This document shows positions 44,598 through 55,609 of a DNA stretch of 64,000 nucleotides, piece after piece. Below the pieces are notes generated by a model. That model did no database searches. It saw only the letters and a program-made list of their open reading frames with translations, and was not told the DNA's origin. A program made the position numbers and the translations under genes. Within the stretch, counting starts at the first letter, position 1; the number at the start of each line of letters is the position of its first letter. The DNA comes from Leptolyngbyaceae cyanobacterium M33_DOE_097 (GTDB lineage: Bacteria > Cyanobacteriota > Cyanobacteriia > Leptolyngbyales > Leptolyngbyaceae), in assembly GCA_015296075.1 (NCBI GenBank), contig DVDV01000236.1, forward strand, positions 1 to 64,000, written 5' to 3'.

Positions 44598-44978
44598 TTA
44601 CTTCTTACCAACCTTCTTCTTCCCAGCAACCGTGCGACGACCACCACGCCGAGTTCGAGCGTTGGTGCGTGTACGCTGACCACGAACAGGCAAACCAGCA
44701 CGATGGCGGCGTCCTCGGTAAGAACCAATGTCCATCAATCGCTTGATATTCATCGACTCCCAACGACGCAGATCTCCTTCAACTTGATAGTTATCTTCAA
44801 CTTCTTGTCGAAGCGCAGCCACATCGGCATCACTCAACTCTTTAACGCGAGTGTCAGGGTTAACACCAGTCTTTGCTAAAATCTGCTTAGAACGAGTAAG
44901 ACCAATGCCATATATATAGGTCAAGCCGATTTCGACCCGTTTATCCCTGGGCAAATCTACCCCGGCTATTCTCGCCAC
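44598..44978 (-). CDS. rpsM: 30S ribosomal protein S13
   Basis: 126 residues: [20 protein letters not shown], then [20 protein letters not shown] and a lysine-rich tail that contacts P-site tRNA. It is 56 bases after the rpmJ stop, in the alpha operon. Confidence 0.98.
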   Translation of the reverse strand: MARIAGVDLPRDKRVEIGLTYIYGIGLTRSKQILAKTGVNPDTRVKELSDADVAALRQEVEDNYQVEGDLRRWESMNIKRLMDIGSYRGRRHRAGLPVRGQRTRTNARTRRGGRRTVAGKKKVGKK

Positions 44979-45034
44979 ATCCTTCTCCTAAATTCTGCTC
45001 AACAACCAACAACTCATCTACAAGCAATGAATGT

Positions 45035-45148
45035 CTAACCTTGCCGCTGCTTATGCTTTGGGTTAGAGCAAATTACCATCACTCGACCTTTGCGTCGAAT
45101 CACTCGACACTTTTCACATATCCGCTTTACAGAAGCTCGAACCTTCAT
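45035..45148 (-). CDS. rpmJ: 50S ribosomal protein L36
   Basis: 37 residues, found by translating the gap between infA and rpsM. It begins [20 protein letters not shown] and continues with [17 protein letters not shown]. The zinc ligands C11, C14, C27 and H32 are all present. It lies 88 bases after infA, the normal position. Confidence 0.97.
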   Translation of the reverse strand: MKVRASVKRICEKCRVIRRKGRVMVICSNPKHKQRQG

Positions 45149-45236
45149 TTCACTTTGCCCATTCCACAAATATAATATCTTATCAACGAAAGCGTTTCAA
45201 AGTCAACAAACTGGTGAAAACTTAGAACTCATTGAT

Positions 45237-45464
45237 TTACTTTTTGTTCTTAAGACGATACGTGATACGCCCCTTCGTCAAATCATAGGGAGTCAACTCC
45301 ACTTTGACGCGATCGCCGGGCAGAATCTTGATGTAGTTTCGTCGAATCTTGCCGGAAATGTGAGCCAGCACATTAAATCCGTTGTCTAAATCAACGCGAA
45401 ACATTGCGTTCGGGAGTGATTCAGTCACTGTCCCTTCCATTTCAATCAGGTCTTGTTTTGACAA
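45237..45464 (-). CDS. infA: translation initiation factor IF-1
   Basis: 75 residues, one OB fold: [20 protein letters not shown] and [19 protein letters not shown]. It binds the 30S A site during initiation. It follows adk by 126 bases in the ribosomal block. Confidence 0.98.
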   Translation of the reverse strand: MSKQDLIEMEGTVTESLPNAMFRVDLDNGFNVLAHISGKIRRNYIKILPGDRVKVELTPYDLTKGRITYRLKNKK

Positions 45465-45590
45465 GGTTCTTCATCTCCGTAAGTTAGGGTTGAGACGGTA
45501 GCCAGATGTTAAGCAAACTTAGGCTGACCCTTTAGTTTATACACTGGATACAGAATTGTGTTGTAAATCGCCTACGGCAGAAGTTGAAGC

Positions 45591-46142
45591 CTAGACAAAA
45601 TTGACCAACTGATCTCTCACTTCTGTTTCTGTTTTGTCACCATCGACCTCGACCAGCTTATTTTGGGCACGATAGTAATCAACAAGAGGAGCAGTTTGCT
45701 CGTAGTAAACACGCAGACGATTCCGAATTACCGTTTCATTATCATCCTTTCGACCTCGAAGCAACAATCGTTGCACTAGAACCTCATCAGGAACCGTAAT
45801 ATTGACCACACGAGAATAAGGTTGATTAATCTCTGCAACCAACTTGTCCAGAAACTCAGCTTGAGGAACCGTACGAGGAAAACCATCTAAAAACCAACCG
45901 TTACCCACTGCATCTGGCTGCTTTAGACGCTCATGCACCAAATCATAAAGTAGTTGATCAGGGACTAACTCGCCTCGATCCATGTAGGATTGAGCCTTAA
46001 CACCTAATTGGGTTTCCTGCTCAACCGCTGTCCTTAGAATATCTCCCGTTGAAATATGGGGAATATTATGAGACAGAGATAAAGCTTTAGCTTGAGTTCC
46101 TTTACCGACTCCAGGCGCACCTAGAAAAATCAACCGTGTCAC
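45591..46142 (-). CDS. adk: adenylate kinase
   Basis: 183 residues, the short type without a LID insertion. The P-loop is GAPGVGKGTQA, followed by ISTGDILR and WFLDGFPRTVPQAE. It catalyses 2 ADP to ATP and AMP. It starts at a GTG whose G is the last base of the secY stop codon (TAGTG), so its translation is coupled to secY. Confidence 0.97.
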   Translation of the reverse strand: MTRLIFLGAPGVGKGTQAKALSLSHNIPHISTGDILRTAVEQETQLGVKAQSYMDRGELVPDQLLYDLVHERLKQPDAVGNGWFLDGFPRTVPQAEFLDKLVAEINQPYSRVVNITVPDEVLVQRLLLRGRKDDNETVIRNRLRVYYEQTAPLVDYYRAQNKLVEVDGDKTETEVRDQLVNFV

Positions 46143-47446
46143 TATTGCTTCACCATTCCTTCGTAGCGCTGCGAAATCACATAAGTCTGAATTTGTTTAG
46201 CCGTATCGATCGCAACCCCAACCAAAATTAAAAGAGAAGTTGCGCCTAAACCTTGAAACGTGGCAACACGCGTCGCGCTTTCAACGGCTGTCGGAACAAT
46301 AGCAACCGCTCCCAAAAAGATTGCCCCTAAAAACGTGAGACGATTCAACACTCGTTCAACATACTCACTAGTTGCCTTACCCGGACGAATACCAGGAATA
46401 CTGGCACCCATTTTCTTCAGGTTTTGAGCTAAATCAACAGGATTGACAACTAAAGAAGCATAGAAATAGCTAAAGAACAAAATCAGCAATAAATAAACTG
46501 CCACATACAACCAAGGGGCTGGGCCATTTGGACTCAAATAAGCACCAACTTGGGCAATCGTCTCATTACGAGTGAACTGCGCCAAAGTTAAAGGCAACAC
46601 CAAAACCGCAGAGGCAAAAATAATTGGCATCACTCCACCTTGATTAAGCCGCAAGGGAAGATAGCTACTCCGCTCCATATACATTCGACGACCTACTTGG
46701 CGACGAGCCGAAACAATTGGGATACGACGAGTGCCTTCTTGAACAAAGACGATCCCGACAATCATCACCAAGAAAACCAACAGAAGAATAACGACACCAC
46801 CGACGCGATCGCCTCTTTGAGCAAGATCAAGAGTATCTCCAAGAGATTTAGGCAGGGTCGAAACAATCCCCACAAAGATAAGGAGAGAAGCTCCATTGCC
46901 AACTCCTCGCTCCGTGATCAACTCACCGATCCACATGACCAGCATTGAGCCAGCAGTCAATGCTAAAACAGTTTGAATAACAAAGACAGGACCCCAACTA
47001 TAAGCAAAAGGACGGATCCAAAAAGTGGCAATCCCCGCACTCTGAATAATTGCCCATCCTAGAGCAACATAACGAGTAATCTGAGAAATTTTGCGACGTC
47101 CAGCTTCCCCTTCATTCTTTTGCAGATTTTCTAAGGAGGGAATTGCCGCTGTTAAAAGTTGCAGGATGATCGAAGCGTTAATGTAAGGCAAAATCCCCAG
47201 TGAGAAAATACCTAATGCCGAGAAGCCGCCACCCGAAAACAAATCCAAAAATCCAATCACCGGATTGTTCTGAATGCTCTCAGCAAACCTGAGACGATCA
47301 ATCCCAGGAATTGGCAAAACCATTCCCAGGCGAATCAGCAACAACATCCCAATCGTCAGCAATATTCGACCCCGCAAGCCAGCAGCTTGCGCCATTTGGG
47401 CGAAGGTCTCCTGTGCACTAGGTGTTTTATCTCGACTGACAACCAT
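46142..47446 (-). CDS. secY: preprotein translocase subunit SecY
   Basis: 434 residues with ten transmembrane segments. PGIDRLRFAE near the start, SGGGFSALGIFSLGILPYIN (plug and helix 2b) and GVGNGASLLIFVGIV are family blocks. It forms the Sec channel in the plasma and thylakoid membranes with SecE and SecG. Confidence 0.98.
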   Translation of the reverse strand: MVVSRDKTPSAQETFAQMAQAAGLRGRILLTIGMLLLIRLGMVLPIPGIDRLRFAESIQNNPVIGFLDLFSGGGFSALGIFSLGILPYINASIILQLLTAAIPSLENLQKNEGEAGRRKISQITRYVALGWAIIQSAGIATFWIRPFAYSWGPVFVIQTVLALTAGSMLVMWIGELITERGVGNGASLLIFVGIVSTLPKSLGDTLDLAQRGDRVGGVVILLLVFLVMIVGIVFVQEGTRRIPIVSARRQVGRRMYMERSSYLPLRLNQGGVMPIIFASAVLVLPLTLAQFTRNETIAQVGAYLSPNGPAPWLYVAVYLLLILFFSYFYASLVVNPVDLAQNLKKMGASIPGIRPGKATSEYVERVLNRLTFLGAIFLGAVAIVPTAVESATRVATFQGLGATSLLILVGVAIDTAKQIQTYVISQRYEGMVKQ

Positions 47447-47562
47447 ACAAGTTCATCCTTTGGGGTCTACAGGAAGCAAATTGATCAATAGCCTCTCACA
47501 CTAAAGACTCCGACAAGCAAAAGCATCCGGAGTCATCCAAGCCAGTTAGGAAGAAACCGTTA

Positions 47563-48006
47563 CTAAACTAATTCACAAGTTCCCTTAGCTGCCTCAATCT
47601 TAGCGCGAGCAGAGGCTGTAAAAGCAGATGCCTTAACAGTCAAAGGAACACTCACTTCCCCGTCACCTAAAACCTTCAAAGGGCCATCGTTTGAGGTGAC
47701 AATACCAGCTTCCATTAAGGACTCTAAAGTCACTTCCGTATTTGCCGACAAGGAAGCCAAATCATCAATGTTGATAATGGTGTACTCAACTTGATTGACA
47801 AGAGGAAAATGCTTCAACTTGGGCAAACGACGGTAGAGAGGTGTTTGTCCCCCCTCAAAACCAGGACGAGTTGGTCTACCAGAGCGAGACTTTTGACCTC
47901 TCATGCCAAAGCCACAGCTAGCTCCTTGACCGGCTGCAATACCACGACCAACCCGGCGTTTTCGTTTGGTTGAACCTTTTTTAGGTAAAGCATCATCGAG
48001 TCTCAT
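47563..48006 (-). CDS. rplO: 50S ribosomal protein L15
   Basis: 147 residues, with [30 protein letters not shown] and [14 protein letters not shown]. It directly follows rpsE (21 bases) because rpmD (L30) is missing here, as in other cyanobacteria. Confidence 0.98.
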   Translation of the reverse strand: MRLDDALPKKGSTKRKRRVGRGIAAGQGASCGFGMRGQKSRSGRPTRPGFEGGQTPLYRRLPKLKHFPLVNQVEYTIINIDDLASLSANTEVTLESLMEAGIVTSNDGPLKVLGDGEVSVPLTVKASAFTASARAKIEAAKGTCELV

Positions 48007-48027
48007 TCTTCTAACCCTCTATAATAA

Positions 48028-48549
48028 TTAACCGTAAAGGTTTTCAACCGGGATTCCGCGATCCTCTGCTACCTCAGCAAAAGTACGCAATCCATCTAAA
48101 GCATCTAAAGCGGCTCGCGCGTTATTTAAAGGGTTATCAGAACCCAATTGCTTTGCCAAAACGTTTTTAACGCCGGCTAACTCAAGCACAGTCCGGACGG
48201 CGCCACCAGCGATTACACCCGTACCAGGAGCAGCGGGACGCATCATCACTCGTGCAGCCCCACCTTCACCCGTTGCAGGATGTGGAATTGAGTTGGACTT
48301 AGTCAGAGGAACATCGACCAGATGCTTCTTACCATCTACGACCCCTTTTTTGACAGCCCCGATTACGTCAGCAGCCTTGCCAACACCAACACCGACCTGT
48401 CCACGCTCGTTACCAACAACTACGATCGCTCGGAAACTGAGTTTTTTACCACCCTTAACAACCTTTGTCACACGGCGAATTTGAACAACTCGCTCCTGCC
48501 ACTCCGATTCTTTCTCTTTCGTCTTTTTCGCTTTGCGTTCCTTAGCCAT
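48028..48549 (-). CDS. rpsE: 30S ribosomal protein S5
   Basis: 173 residues. It has the double-stranded-RNA-binding-like N-terminal domain ([20 protein letters not shown]) and [19 protein letters not shown]. The lysine-rich N-terminus is typical of cyanobacteria. It acts in decoding fidelity. Confidence 0.98.
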   Translation of the reverse strand: MAKERKAKKTKEKESEWQERVVQIRRVTKVVKGGKKLSFRAIVVVGNERGQVGVGVGKAADVIGAVKKGVVDGKKHLVDVPLTKSNSIPHPATGEGGAARVMMRPAAPGTGVIAGGAVRTVLELAGVKNVLAKQLGSDNPLNNARAALDALDGLRTFAEVAEDRGIPVENLYG

Positions 48550-48566
48550 ATCAGTGCCCCGTTCAG

Positions 48567-48929
48567 TTAGAATTCTAAGCCTGCCTCACGGGCAGCATCA
48601 GCTAGCGCCTTCACTCGACCGTGATATAAGTTTCCACCGCGATCAAACACAATCGTTTTAATCCCCTGCTTGAGGGATCGCTCTGCTACAAGCTTACCAA
48701 CTGCAGAAGCCGCCTCACAGTTTGCACCAGATTTAATATCTGCCTTAATATCTGGATCAAGCGTAGAAGCAGAAACAAGAGTATGCTGCTTCGAATCATC
48801 AATTAGCTGAGCGTAAATATGCTCATTAGAACGAAAAACGGCTAATCTCGGACGCTCTGAAGTTCCATTGATTGTGCGACGAACGCGACGATGGCGCCGA
48901 CGAACTGATTCCTTGCGTGTAAGTTTCAT
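48567..48929 (-). CDS. rplR: 50S ribosomal protein L18
   Basis: 120 residues, with [20 protein letters not shown] and the C-terminal [20 protein letters not shown]. It binds 5S rRNA with L5. It begins three bases after rplF. Confidence 0.98.
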   Translation of the reverse strand: MKLTRKESVRRRHRRVRRTINGTSERPRLAVFRSNEHIYAQLIDDSKQHTLVSASTLDPDIKADIKSGANCEAASAVGKLVAERSLKQGIKTIVFDRGGNLYHGRVKALADAAREAGLEF

Positions 48930-48932
48930 GGC

Positions 48933-49472
48933 TTATTTCTTCCCTGCCTTACCAGCCTTACGTCTGACAAATTCACCCGCATAACGAATTCCCTTGCCTT
49001 TGTAAGGCTCAGGCGGACGGACTGCCCGAATCTTTGCAGCAGTGTTACCAACTATCTCTTTGTCGATTCCACTTACGGTAACATTCACGTTATTCTCAAC
49101 CGCAAACTGAATCCCGTCTGGCGGTTCAATTACAACAGGATGGCTAAATCCCATATTCATATTGAGGTTTTTACCCTGTACCTGAGCCCGATAACCAACC
49201 CCTTGAATTTCAAGCTTCTTTTGAAACCCTTGAGAAACACCTTCCACCATATTGGCGACTAAGGTACGGCAAAGACCGTGGCGCTGACGAGCCATCCGCG
49301 ACTCATCTTTGCGAGTAACAACAATCGTTTCACCTGACTGGTCTATCAAAACGCCATCGGGAAGCACGCGAGATAGCTCACCTTTAGGCCCCTTAACTGT
49401 AACTTTTTGCCCATCAATCGCAACAGTGACCTTCGCTGGGATGTTGATAGGGCGCTTACCAATACGAGACAT
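48933..49472 (-). CDS. rplF: 50S ribosomal protein L6
   Basis: 179 residues, two repeated L6 folds, with [20 protein letters not shown] and the signature [14 protein letters not shown] near the end. It lies near the factor-binding site. Confidence 0.98.
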   Translation of the reverse strand: MSRIGKRPINIPAKVTVAIDGQKVTVKGPKGELSRVLPDGVLIDQSGETIVVTRKDESRMARQRHGLCRTLVANMVEGVSQGFQKKLEIQGVGYRAQVQGKNLNMNMGFSHPVVIEPPDGIQFAVENNVNVTVSGIDKEIVGNTAAKIRAVRPPEPYKGKGIRYAGEFVRRKAGKAGKK

Positions 49473-49508
49473 GACTGACAGCTCCTAAACTCATTTTCAC
49501 CTGACGTC

Positions 49509-49910
49509 TTACCAGATGTAGCAAAGTACTTCTCCACCCACGCCGCTTTTCCGAGCTTCGCGATCGGTCATAATGCCATTGGGAGTGGAAACAATAGCAA
49601 TACCAATACCACCCAGTACTCGAGGTAAATCTTTACAGCTAGAGTAAACTCGATAGCCCGGTTTACTGACTCGCTTCAGGGTTGTAATGATAGGTCGCCG
49701 CCCTTTCCCCTTATACTTCAAAGAAAGTACCAGTTGACGCTTGACTCCCTCACCAACTTCCTCATAGCTCGCAATAAAGCCTTCATCCATCAAGACCTTG
49801 GCAATGCTGCGGGTCATCTTGGTAGAGGGAACCTCGGTCGTTTGGTGGCGCGCCATCGTTGCGTTCCGAATGCGCGTCAACATATCTGCAATGGTATCGT
49901 TAGTCGCCAT
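49509..49910 (-). CDS. rpsH: 30S ribosomal protein S8
   Basis: 133 residues, with [19 protein letters not shown] at the start and [20 protein letters not shown] at the C-terminus. It follows rplE by 23 bases. rpsN (S14), which sits between them in many bacteria, is absent, as in other cyanobacteria. Confidence 0.98.
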   Translation of the reverse strand: MATNDTIADMLTRIRNATMARHQTTEVPSTKMTRSIAKVLMDEGFIASYEEVGEGVKRQLVLSLKYKGKGRRPIITTLKRVSKPGYRVYSSCKDLPRVLGGIGIAIVSTPNGIMTDREARKSGVGGEVLCYIW

Positions 49911-49933
49911 AGTTTTCCCTTACTAAAACCTGC

Positions 49934-50476
49934 TTAGTTCTCCCTAAAGGGCATACCAAACTCTTTCAACAAGGCACGACCTTCCTCGTCGGTGGTTGCC
50001 GTTGTGATAATTGAAATGTCCATGCCACGGATCTGGTCAATTGTGTCGTAATCAACTTCGGGGAAGATGAGCTGCTCCCGAATACCAAGCGTGTAGTTAC
50101 CACGACCATCAAAGCTTTTTGGGCTGACGCCGCGAAAGTCACGAATCCGAGGAAGTGAAAGATTGATAAAACGGTCCAAAAAGTTGTACATCCGGTCGGC
50201 TCGAAGTGTGACCATTACCCCAACGGGCATCCCTTGGCGAATTTTGAAGCCCGCGATCGCTTTCTTGGCACGAGTCACAACTGGCTTTTGTCCAGTAATC
50301 ATTGCAATCTCAGCAATGGAAGACTCAAGTGCTTTTGCATTCTGCGAAGCTTCACCCAAACCACGGTTGACGGTAATTTTCACCAGCTTAGGAACCTGAT
50401 GAACGTTCTCATACTTAAACTGTTCAATCAGTTTAGGTACGATTTTTTCTCGATACTGTGTCTTCAGTTTTGACAT
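49934..50476 (-). CDS. rplE: 50S ribosomal protein L5
   Basis: 180 residues, with [40 protein letters not shown] and [17 protein letters not shown]. It binds 5S rRNA and contacts P-site tRNA. Confidence 0.98.
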   Translation of the reverse strand: MSKLKTQYREKIVPKLIEQFKYENVHQVPKLVKITVNRGLGEASQNAKALESSIAEIAMITGQKPVVTRAKKAIAGFKIRQGMPVGVMVTLRADRMYNFLDRFINLSLPRIRDFRGVSPKSFDGRGNYTLGIREQLIFPEVDYDTIDQIRGMDISIITTATTDEEGRALLKEFGMPFREN

Positions 50477-50544
50477 GGTGGATTATCTCTTAATTCCCTG
50501 GGCTTTGTCAGGGGCGAATAAGAACTGGTAGGTAAGAAGACAGA

Positions 50545-50892
50545 TTAATCAATGATCTCTCCAGTCTTCTTGAGCATGCGAACCTTACGACCGTCATCTG
50601 TAAAGGTGTAGCAGATACGGCTAGCAACCTTTTGCTTTTCGGAGTAAAGCATAACGTTAGAGCTATGAATCGGTGCTTCCTCAGTTACGATTTGCCCTGC
50701 TTCTCCTTCTTGACGGGGCTTAACGTGCTTGGTGCGGAAGTTCACACCCTTAACCACAACCTTGCTCGCTTCGGGAATCGACTTTAGAATCTCGCCAACT
50801 TTTCCTTTATCTCGGCCAGCAACAACTTGCACTAGGTCACCCTTCTTAACGTGCATTTTGTAACGAGTTTTCGAGGTTTTTTTGTAAGCCAT
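50545..50892 (-). CDS. rplX: 50S ribosomal protein L24
   Basis: 115 residues from the ATG at 50892, which overlaps the rplN stop (TGATG) and has GGAGGT upstream; the GTG at 50895 is less likely. The KOW motif is in [20 protein letters not shown]. It starts 50S assembly near the 5' end of 23S rRNA. Confidence 0.97.
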   Translation of the reverse strand: MAYKKTSKTRYKMHVKKGDLVQVVAGRDKGKVGEILKSIPEASKVVVKGVNFRTKHVKPRQEGEAGQIVTEEAPIHSSNVMLYSEKQKVASRICYTFTDDGRKVRMLKKTGEIID

Positions 50893-51257
50893 CACAGCAC
50901 CTCCGGAGCCAGGGAGACAATTTTCATAAAGTTTTTGTCACGCAATTCCCGAGCAACTGGACCAAACACACGCGTTCCTCTAGGATTTCCATCCTTATTG
51001 ATCAGAACGGCTGCATTGTCATCAAAACGAATGCTCATACCACTGTCACGACGCAGATTTTTCTTTGTCCGCACTACAACAGCCGTTACAACATCCGACT
51101 TCTTCACAGCCATGTTAGGAATTGCATCCTTCACAACAGCGATGATGACATCACCAACACCCGCATACCGACGATTACCACCCAAAACCCGAATGCACAT
51201 CAGCTTTCGTGCACCGCTGTTATCCGCCACATTGAGATAACTTTCTTGCTGAATCAT
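50892..51257 (-). CDS. rplN: 50S ribosomal protein L14
   Basis: 121 residues, [20 protein letters not shown] with [14 protein letters not shown] and [11 protein letters not shown]. It lies at the subunit interface. Its stop overlaps the rplX start, so the two are coupled. Confidence 0.98.
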   Translation of the reverse strand: MIQQESYLNVADNSGARKLMCIRVLGGNRRYAGVGDVIIAVVKDAIPNMAVKKSDVVTAVVVRTKKNLRRDSGMSIRFDDNAAVLINKDGNPRGTRVFGPVARELRDKNFMKIVSLAPEVL

Positions 51258-51276
51258 GGTTGTTTACCTCCCGCTG

Positions 51277-51525
51277 CTAGCGCAATGCGGCTGAAATAAT
51301 TTCGACAACTTTCCAGCGTTTTGTGCGGCTTAGAGGTCGGGTTTCTTGAATCCGAACGCGATCGCCTTCCTTACACTGGTTCTCTTCGTCATGAGCTTTG
51401 TAGTGCTTTGTTTTGACGACAATCTTTCCATACTTGGGGTGAGAAGAACGGTTTTCAACCGCTACCACCACTGTTTTGGCCATTTTATCGCTGATGACCA
51501 GACCCACTCTTTCTTTGACTGCCAT
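51277..51525 (-). CDS. rpsQ: 30S ribosomal protein S17
   Basis: 82 residues, OB fold, with [20 protein letters not shown] and [20 protein letters not shown]. It starts four bases after rpmC. Confidence 0.98.
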   Translation of the reverse strand: MAVKERVGLVISDKMAKTVVVAVENRSSHPKYGKIVVKTKHYKAHDEENQCKEGDRVRIQETRPLSRTKRWKVVEIISAALR

Positions 51526-51529
51526 AGCC

Positions 51530-51757
51530 TTACTTTGCTCCCTCCGAATCCACTTGCTTTAACTGTCGTTCTCGCTCAACAGTCATCAGCTGGGCCAGAC
51601 GATGACGGGCATGACGAAACTGATGAGGTTTAACATCTTGTTGCCGAGTTCCGAGTTTAAATCGAAGCTGGAACAACTCTCTCTTCGTTTCAAGAATTTG
51701 CTCGGCTAGTTCCGTATCACTCAATTTACGGGCATCTTCAACCTTGGGAAGAGGCAT
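51530..51757 (-). CDS. rpmC: 50S ribosomal protein L29
   Basis: 75 residues, two helices, with [20 protein letters not shown] and the [17 protein letters not shown] block. It lies at the tunnel exit beside L23. It is two bases from rplP. Confidence 0.97.
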   Translation of the reverse strand: MPLPKVEDARKLSDTELAEQILETKRELFQLRFKLGTRQQDVKPHQFRHARHRLAQLMTVERERQLKQVDSEGAK

Positions 51758-51759
51758 AC

Positions 51760-52179
51760 TCAGGACTCCTCCGTTTCGCGAGTAATGAACTTTGTTTTGA
51801 TGGGTAGCTTATAAGAAGCTAAGCGCATTGCCTCTCTTGCAGTTTCTTCTGGAACACCTGCAATCTCAAACAAAATACGACCAGGCTTAACGGTTGCGAC
51901 CCAAAACTCAGGAGCACCTTTACCAGAACCCATTCGGGTTTCAGCAGGGCGCATTGTGACTGGCTTATCTGGGAAAATCCGAATCCAGATTTTTCCACCC
52001 CGGCGAATATAACGAGTCATTGCACGACGGCTGGCTTCAATCTGGCGGGCCGTAATCCAGTGACATTCTTGCGCTTGCAGACCGAAATCTCCAAAGCTTA
52101 GAGTGCTGCCACGCGTCGCCATACCTTTCATGCGACCGCGTTGCTGTTTCCGAAATTTTGTACGTCTTGGACTTAACAT
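51760..52179 (-). CDS. rplP: 50S ribosomal protein L16
   Basis: 139 residues, [19 protein letters not shown], with [20 protein letters not shown] and [13 protein letters not shown]. It organises the A site of the large subunit. Confidence 0.98.
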   Translation of the reverse strand: MLSPRRTKFRKQQRGRMKGMATRGSTLSFGDFGLQAQECHWITARQIEASRRAMTRYIRRGGKIWIRIFPDKPVTMRPAETRMGSGKGAPEFWVATVKPGRILFEIAGVPEETAREAMRLASYKLPIKTKFITRETEES

Positions 52180-52212
52180 AGCTGTTTACCTGGGGAAGTC
52201 GGGATGATTTCC

Positions 52213-52944
52213 TTAACCTTCATTGGAACGATCTTCAAATTGTTGACGACGACGCTGCTGGCGACGAGGTGGCTTAGAAGCAGGAGGCTGAATTTGCAAC
52301 TCTTGTCCTGGCAACACTTCGCCCTTAAAAATCCACACTTTGATACCAAGAGTGCCGTAGATTGTTTGAGCAATCTTGTAGGCATAATCAATGTCAGCCC
52401 GCAAAGTGTGAAGTGGGACTCGACCTTCACGAGTCCATTCAGCTCGTGCAATTTCAGCACCGTTCAAACGTCCACTAACCTGAACCTTAATCCCTTCTAC
52501 TGAAGCTTTTTGTGCCCGCGTAATGGCTTGACGCACAACACGACGGAAAGAAACTCGGCGCTCGAGCTGCTGTGCAATATATTCGGCAATGAGGTTAGCA
52601 TCGGCGTCGGGACGAACAACTTCAACAACATTGATCCGAATCTGGCGATCGCCTGCCCCAAGTTCCTTTTGAAGACCCGTACGGAGCGATTCAATACCTT
52701 GACCACCACGACCAACAACCACACCAGGGCGTGCTGTTCGAACTTCAAGATCAATCTGATCAGCCTTGCGCTCGATCCGGACTTCAGAAATCCCCGCGCT
52801 ACTTAAATTTTTCTCAATAAATTCACGAATAATAGAGTCTTCTCGTAATAGCTCAGGGTAACGCTTTGAATCGCTAAACCAACGAGATTTGTGTTCGTGA
52901 ATGACCCCTAGGCGAAAGCCAACTGGATGAATTTTTTGTCCCAC
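52213..52944 (-). CDS. rpsC: 30S ribosomal protein S3
   Basis: 243 residues. It starts [20 protein letters not shown], and the KH domain with [14 protein letters not shown] is at about 70-85. The C-terminus is a Pro/Arg/Gln-rich tail ([11 protein letters not shown]). It lines the mRNA entry tunnel. Confidence 0.98.
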   Translation of the reverse strand: MGQKIHPVGFRLGVIHEHKSRWFSDSKRYPELLREDSIIREFIEKNLSSAGISEVRIERKADQIDLEVRTARPGVVVGRGGQGIESLRTGLQKELGAGDRQIRINVVEVVRPDADANLIAEYIAQQLERRVSFRRVVRQAITRAQKASVEGIKVQVSGRLNGAEIARAEWTREGRVPLHTLRADIDYAYKIAQTIYGTLGIKVWIFKGEVLPGQELQIQPPASKPPRRQQRRRQQFEDRSNEG

Positions 52945-52983
52945 GGATGCGTCCTCAATGCAGTAGTGAAAGATAGCTAAACG

Positions 52984-53343
52984 TTACTCTTCGAGTTCAG
53001 GAGCAACAGCAACAGTAATGTGGCAGGTTGGTTTCCGAATTTGGTAAGCACGCCCTTGAGCGCGTGGACGAAAACGACGCAAAACTGGGCCTTGATCGGC
53101 ATAAGCCTGACTCACAACAAGACTAGAACGATCCAAACCCTCGTTATGCTCAGCATTTGCCGCAGCCGAACGCAAAACCTTCAAAATTGGCTCACATGCT
53201 CGATAAGGCATGAACTCCAGAATAATCAAAGCTTCTCGATAACTCCGACCGCGAATCTGATCTAAAACACGCCGCACTTTGAAGGGCGACATCCGAATAT
53301 ATTTTGCAGTCGCCTTCACTTCGTAACCAGTGTCAACAGCCAT
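52984..53343 (-). CDS. rplV: 50S ribosomal protein L22
   Basis: 119 residues, with [20 protein letters not shown] and the beta-hairpin block [20 protein letters not shown] that lines the exit tunnel. It follows rpsS by 45 bases. Confidence 0.98.
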   Translation of the reverse strand: MAVDTGYEVKATAKYIRMSPFKVRRVLDQIRGRSYREALIILEFMPYRACEPILKVLRSAAANAEHNEGLDRSSLVVSQAYADQGPVLRRFRPRAQGRAYQIRKPTCHITVAVAPELEE

Positions 53344-53388
53344 ACCTCTCTCCTTACCGTTGGCAATCCGCCCAATCCAACCAAAGCT

Positions 53389-53664
53389 TTATCGCTTCGC
53401 CTTCTTATCTGCACCGTGGCCCTTAAAGGTACGAGTAGGTGCAAATTCGCCCAACTTATGTCCAACCATCTGCTCAGTAACATAAACCGGCACATGCTGG
53501 CGGCCATTGTGTACAGCGATTGTGTGTCCAATCATCTGAGGCAGAATGGTAGAAGCTCGTGACCAAGTTTTAATTACTTGCTTATCGCCCTTCGCATTAA
53601 GAGCCTCAACTTTCCGCATGAGATGGTCAGCGACAAACGGACCTTTTTTTAATGAACGACCCAT
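53389..53664 (-). CDS. rpsS: 30S ribosomal protein S19
   Basis: 91 residues, [20 protein letters not shown], with [20 protein letters not shown] and [15 protein letters not shown]. It is located in the 30S head. Confidence 0.98.
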   Translation of the reverse strand: MGRSLKKGPFVADHLMRKVEALNAKGDKQVIKTWSRASTILPQMIGHTIAVHNGRQHVPVYVTEQMVGHKLGEFAPTRTFKGHGADKKAKR

Positions 53665-53681
53665 AGTACTACCCTCATCAA

Positions 53682-54545
53682 TTACGACTCACGACCGCCC
53701 TTACCACGCTTCGAAGACTTACGCCGACGTCGAATAATCAACGAGTTGCTGGCTTTCTTCTTCTTCCGCGTCTTACCACCCAAAGCTGGCTTACCCCATG
53801 GTGTAACAGGACCCGAACGCCCAATCGGCGCACGTCCTTCACCACCACCATGAGGGTGATCAACCGGGTTCATAACGCTACCACGAACTTCCGGACGACG
53901 ACCTAACCAACGCTTACGACCTGCTTTACCCAGACTAGTGTTTCTAACATCTGCATTACCCACAGAGCCAATGGTGGCATAGCATTCACGGCGAATCATA
54001 CGAACTTCACCAGAAGGCAACTTTAACGTCACATAATTACCTTCCTTCGCAGCAACCTGAGCAGAAGCTCCAGCCGCACGAGCCAATTGACCACCTCGTC
54101 CTGCAACCAATTCAATATTGTGAACCACTGTACCGAGTGGAATGTTCGCGAGAGGTAGAGCATTCCCAACCTCAATCGGAGAATCAGGACCCGCTTGAAT
54201 CTTAGCTCCAACCTTTAACTCAGCCGGATGCAGAATATAACGCTTCTCACCATCTTCGTACTGAACAAGCGCAATTCGAGCGTTACGAAACGGATCGTAC
54301 TCAACGGCTAGTACATCAGCGACAATTCCACGCTTGTCACGCTTGAAGTCAACGATACGATAGAGCTTCTTGTGACCACCACCCCGGTGACGACAAGTAA
54401 TTACGCCACGGTTGTTGCGTCCTTTTGCACGATGGATATATTTGGTCAAAGACTTTTCAGGCTCAGTCTTCGTAATTTCAGAAAAATCTGAAACAACCCG
54501 CTCTCGCGTGCCAGGGGTGTAGGGTCGATAACTGCGAATACCCAT
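53682..54545 (-). CDS. rplB: 50S ribosomal protein L2
   Basis: 287 residues. The C-terminal domain has the peptidyl-transferase-associated block [20 protein letters not shown]. The N-terminal part has [20 protein letters not shown]. It is needed for subunit joining. Confidence 0.99.
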   Translation of the reverse strand: MGIRSYRPYTPGTRERVVSDFSEITKTEPEKSLTKYIHRAKGRNNRGVITCRHRGGGHKKLYRIVDFKRDKRGIVADVLAVEYDPFRNARIALVQYEDGEKRYILHPAELKVGAKIQAGPDSPIEVGNALPLANIPLGTVVHNIELVAGRGGQLARAAGASAQVAAKEGNYVTLKLPSGEVRMIRRECYATIGSVGNADVRNTSLGKAGRKRWLGRRPEVRGSVMNPVDHPHGGGEGRAPIGRSGPVTPWGKPALGGKTRKKKKASNSLIIRRRRKSSKRGKGGRES

Positions 54546-54600
54546 AACTCAATCTCTCAAAGAACATCGAATGAAAAAGGACATCATCAACAAATGAAAC

Positions 54601-54903
54601 CTACACCTCAGGGAACAGGGTGATAGAGTTACCAGGAGCCAGAGTTACAATCGCTCGCTTATAGAGCGGTCGGTGTCCCATAAACTTACCAACCCGACGG
54701 GTTTTACGGGGCGGCTTAATCGTGTTAACAGCAGCCACCTTAACATCGAACAGCAATTCAATTGCTTCACGAATTTGAGGCTTGGTTGCTTTTGCATCGA
54801 CCTCGAAGGTGTACTGATTATTTTCCAGTAAAAGCGTCGCCTTCTCAGTAATGATGGGACGCCGAACTAGATCAATCAGTTGGCGCGAATCAAGGCTAGT
54901 CAT
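54601..54903 (-). CDS. rplW: 50S ribosomal protein L23
   Basis: 100 residues, with [20 protein letters not shown] and [20 protein letters not shown]. It sits at the tunnel exit and docks trigger factor and SRP. Its start overlaps the end of rplD by eight bases. Confidence 0.97.
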   Translation of the reverse strand: MTSLDSRQLIDLVRRPIITEKATLLLENNQYTFEVDAKATKPQIREAIELLFDVKVAAVNTIKPPRKTRRVGKFMGHRPLYKRAIVTLAPGNSITLFPEV

Positions 54904-55531
54904 TAGCGTACACCTCCTTAATTTTTTCGAGCGCAGAAGCGGTCAATACAATCTGGTCAGCCGCCAAGATATCAAAAACATTCAGGTTTGTTGCTGAGAT
55001 AAGACGCATGCCATTGATATTACGAGCCGAGAGATAAACATTCTCATCCCGCTCAGCCAGAATCATTAAAACCTTAGAACCTGGCGCGACTCCCCAACCA
55101 GCCAATGCTTGAGCCATCTCCTTTGTCTTAGGGCGAGGCAGCTTATCGTTAAAGTCTTGAACAATAACAATATCTTCAATCCGACTTTGAAGAGCAGTAC
55201 GGAGAGCCAGGCGCCGCTCCTTACGATTCATCTTGACGCTGTAATCTCTTGGCTTGGGACCAAAGATTACCCCACCCCCACGCCACAATGGAGAACGGTT
55301 AGAACCTGCTCGTGCCCGACCCGTTCCTTTCTGACGCCAAGGCTTACGACCACCCCCACTAACTTCAGCACGGGTCTTTGTCGAGACAGTACCTTGACGA
55401 GCGTTCGCCATTTGACGAATCAACGCTCGATGCACTACGTGCGGAGCATTCTCTTCTTTAGCAACCTTAAGCTCTAATGTGGCTGTGCCAGCATCAGCCC
55501 CTTTCCAGTCTTTAATGACACATTCAACCAT
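54896..55531 (-). CDS. rplD: 50S ribosomal protein L4
   Basis: 211 residues from the ATG at 55531 ([11 protein letters not shown]), preceded by GAGG nine bases upstream. An eight-codon extension to 55555 is unlikely. The loop [20 protein letters not shown] reaches the exit tunnel. In other bacteria L4 represses the S10 operon; no L4-binding leader can be demonstrated here. Confidence 0.97.
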   Translation of the reverse strand: MVECVIKDWKGADAGTATLELKVAKEENAPHVVHRALIRQMANARQGTVSTKTRAEVSGGGRKPWRQKGTGRARAGSNRSPLWRGGGVIFGPKPRDYSVKMNRKERRLALRTALQSRIEDIVIVQDFNDKLPRPKTKEMAQALAGWGVAPGSKVLMILAERDENVYLSARNINGMRLISATNLNVFDILAADQIVLTASALEKIKEVYAND

Positions 55532-55609
55532 CGCTACATTCCTCGCCGCTCTCAACAGACGGGTTCATTTCAACAATCAATCGGAGTGATAAAAATCGCA
55601 AAACCTGGA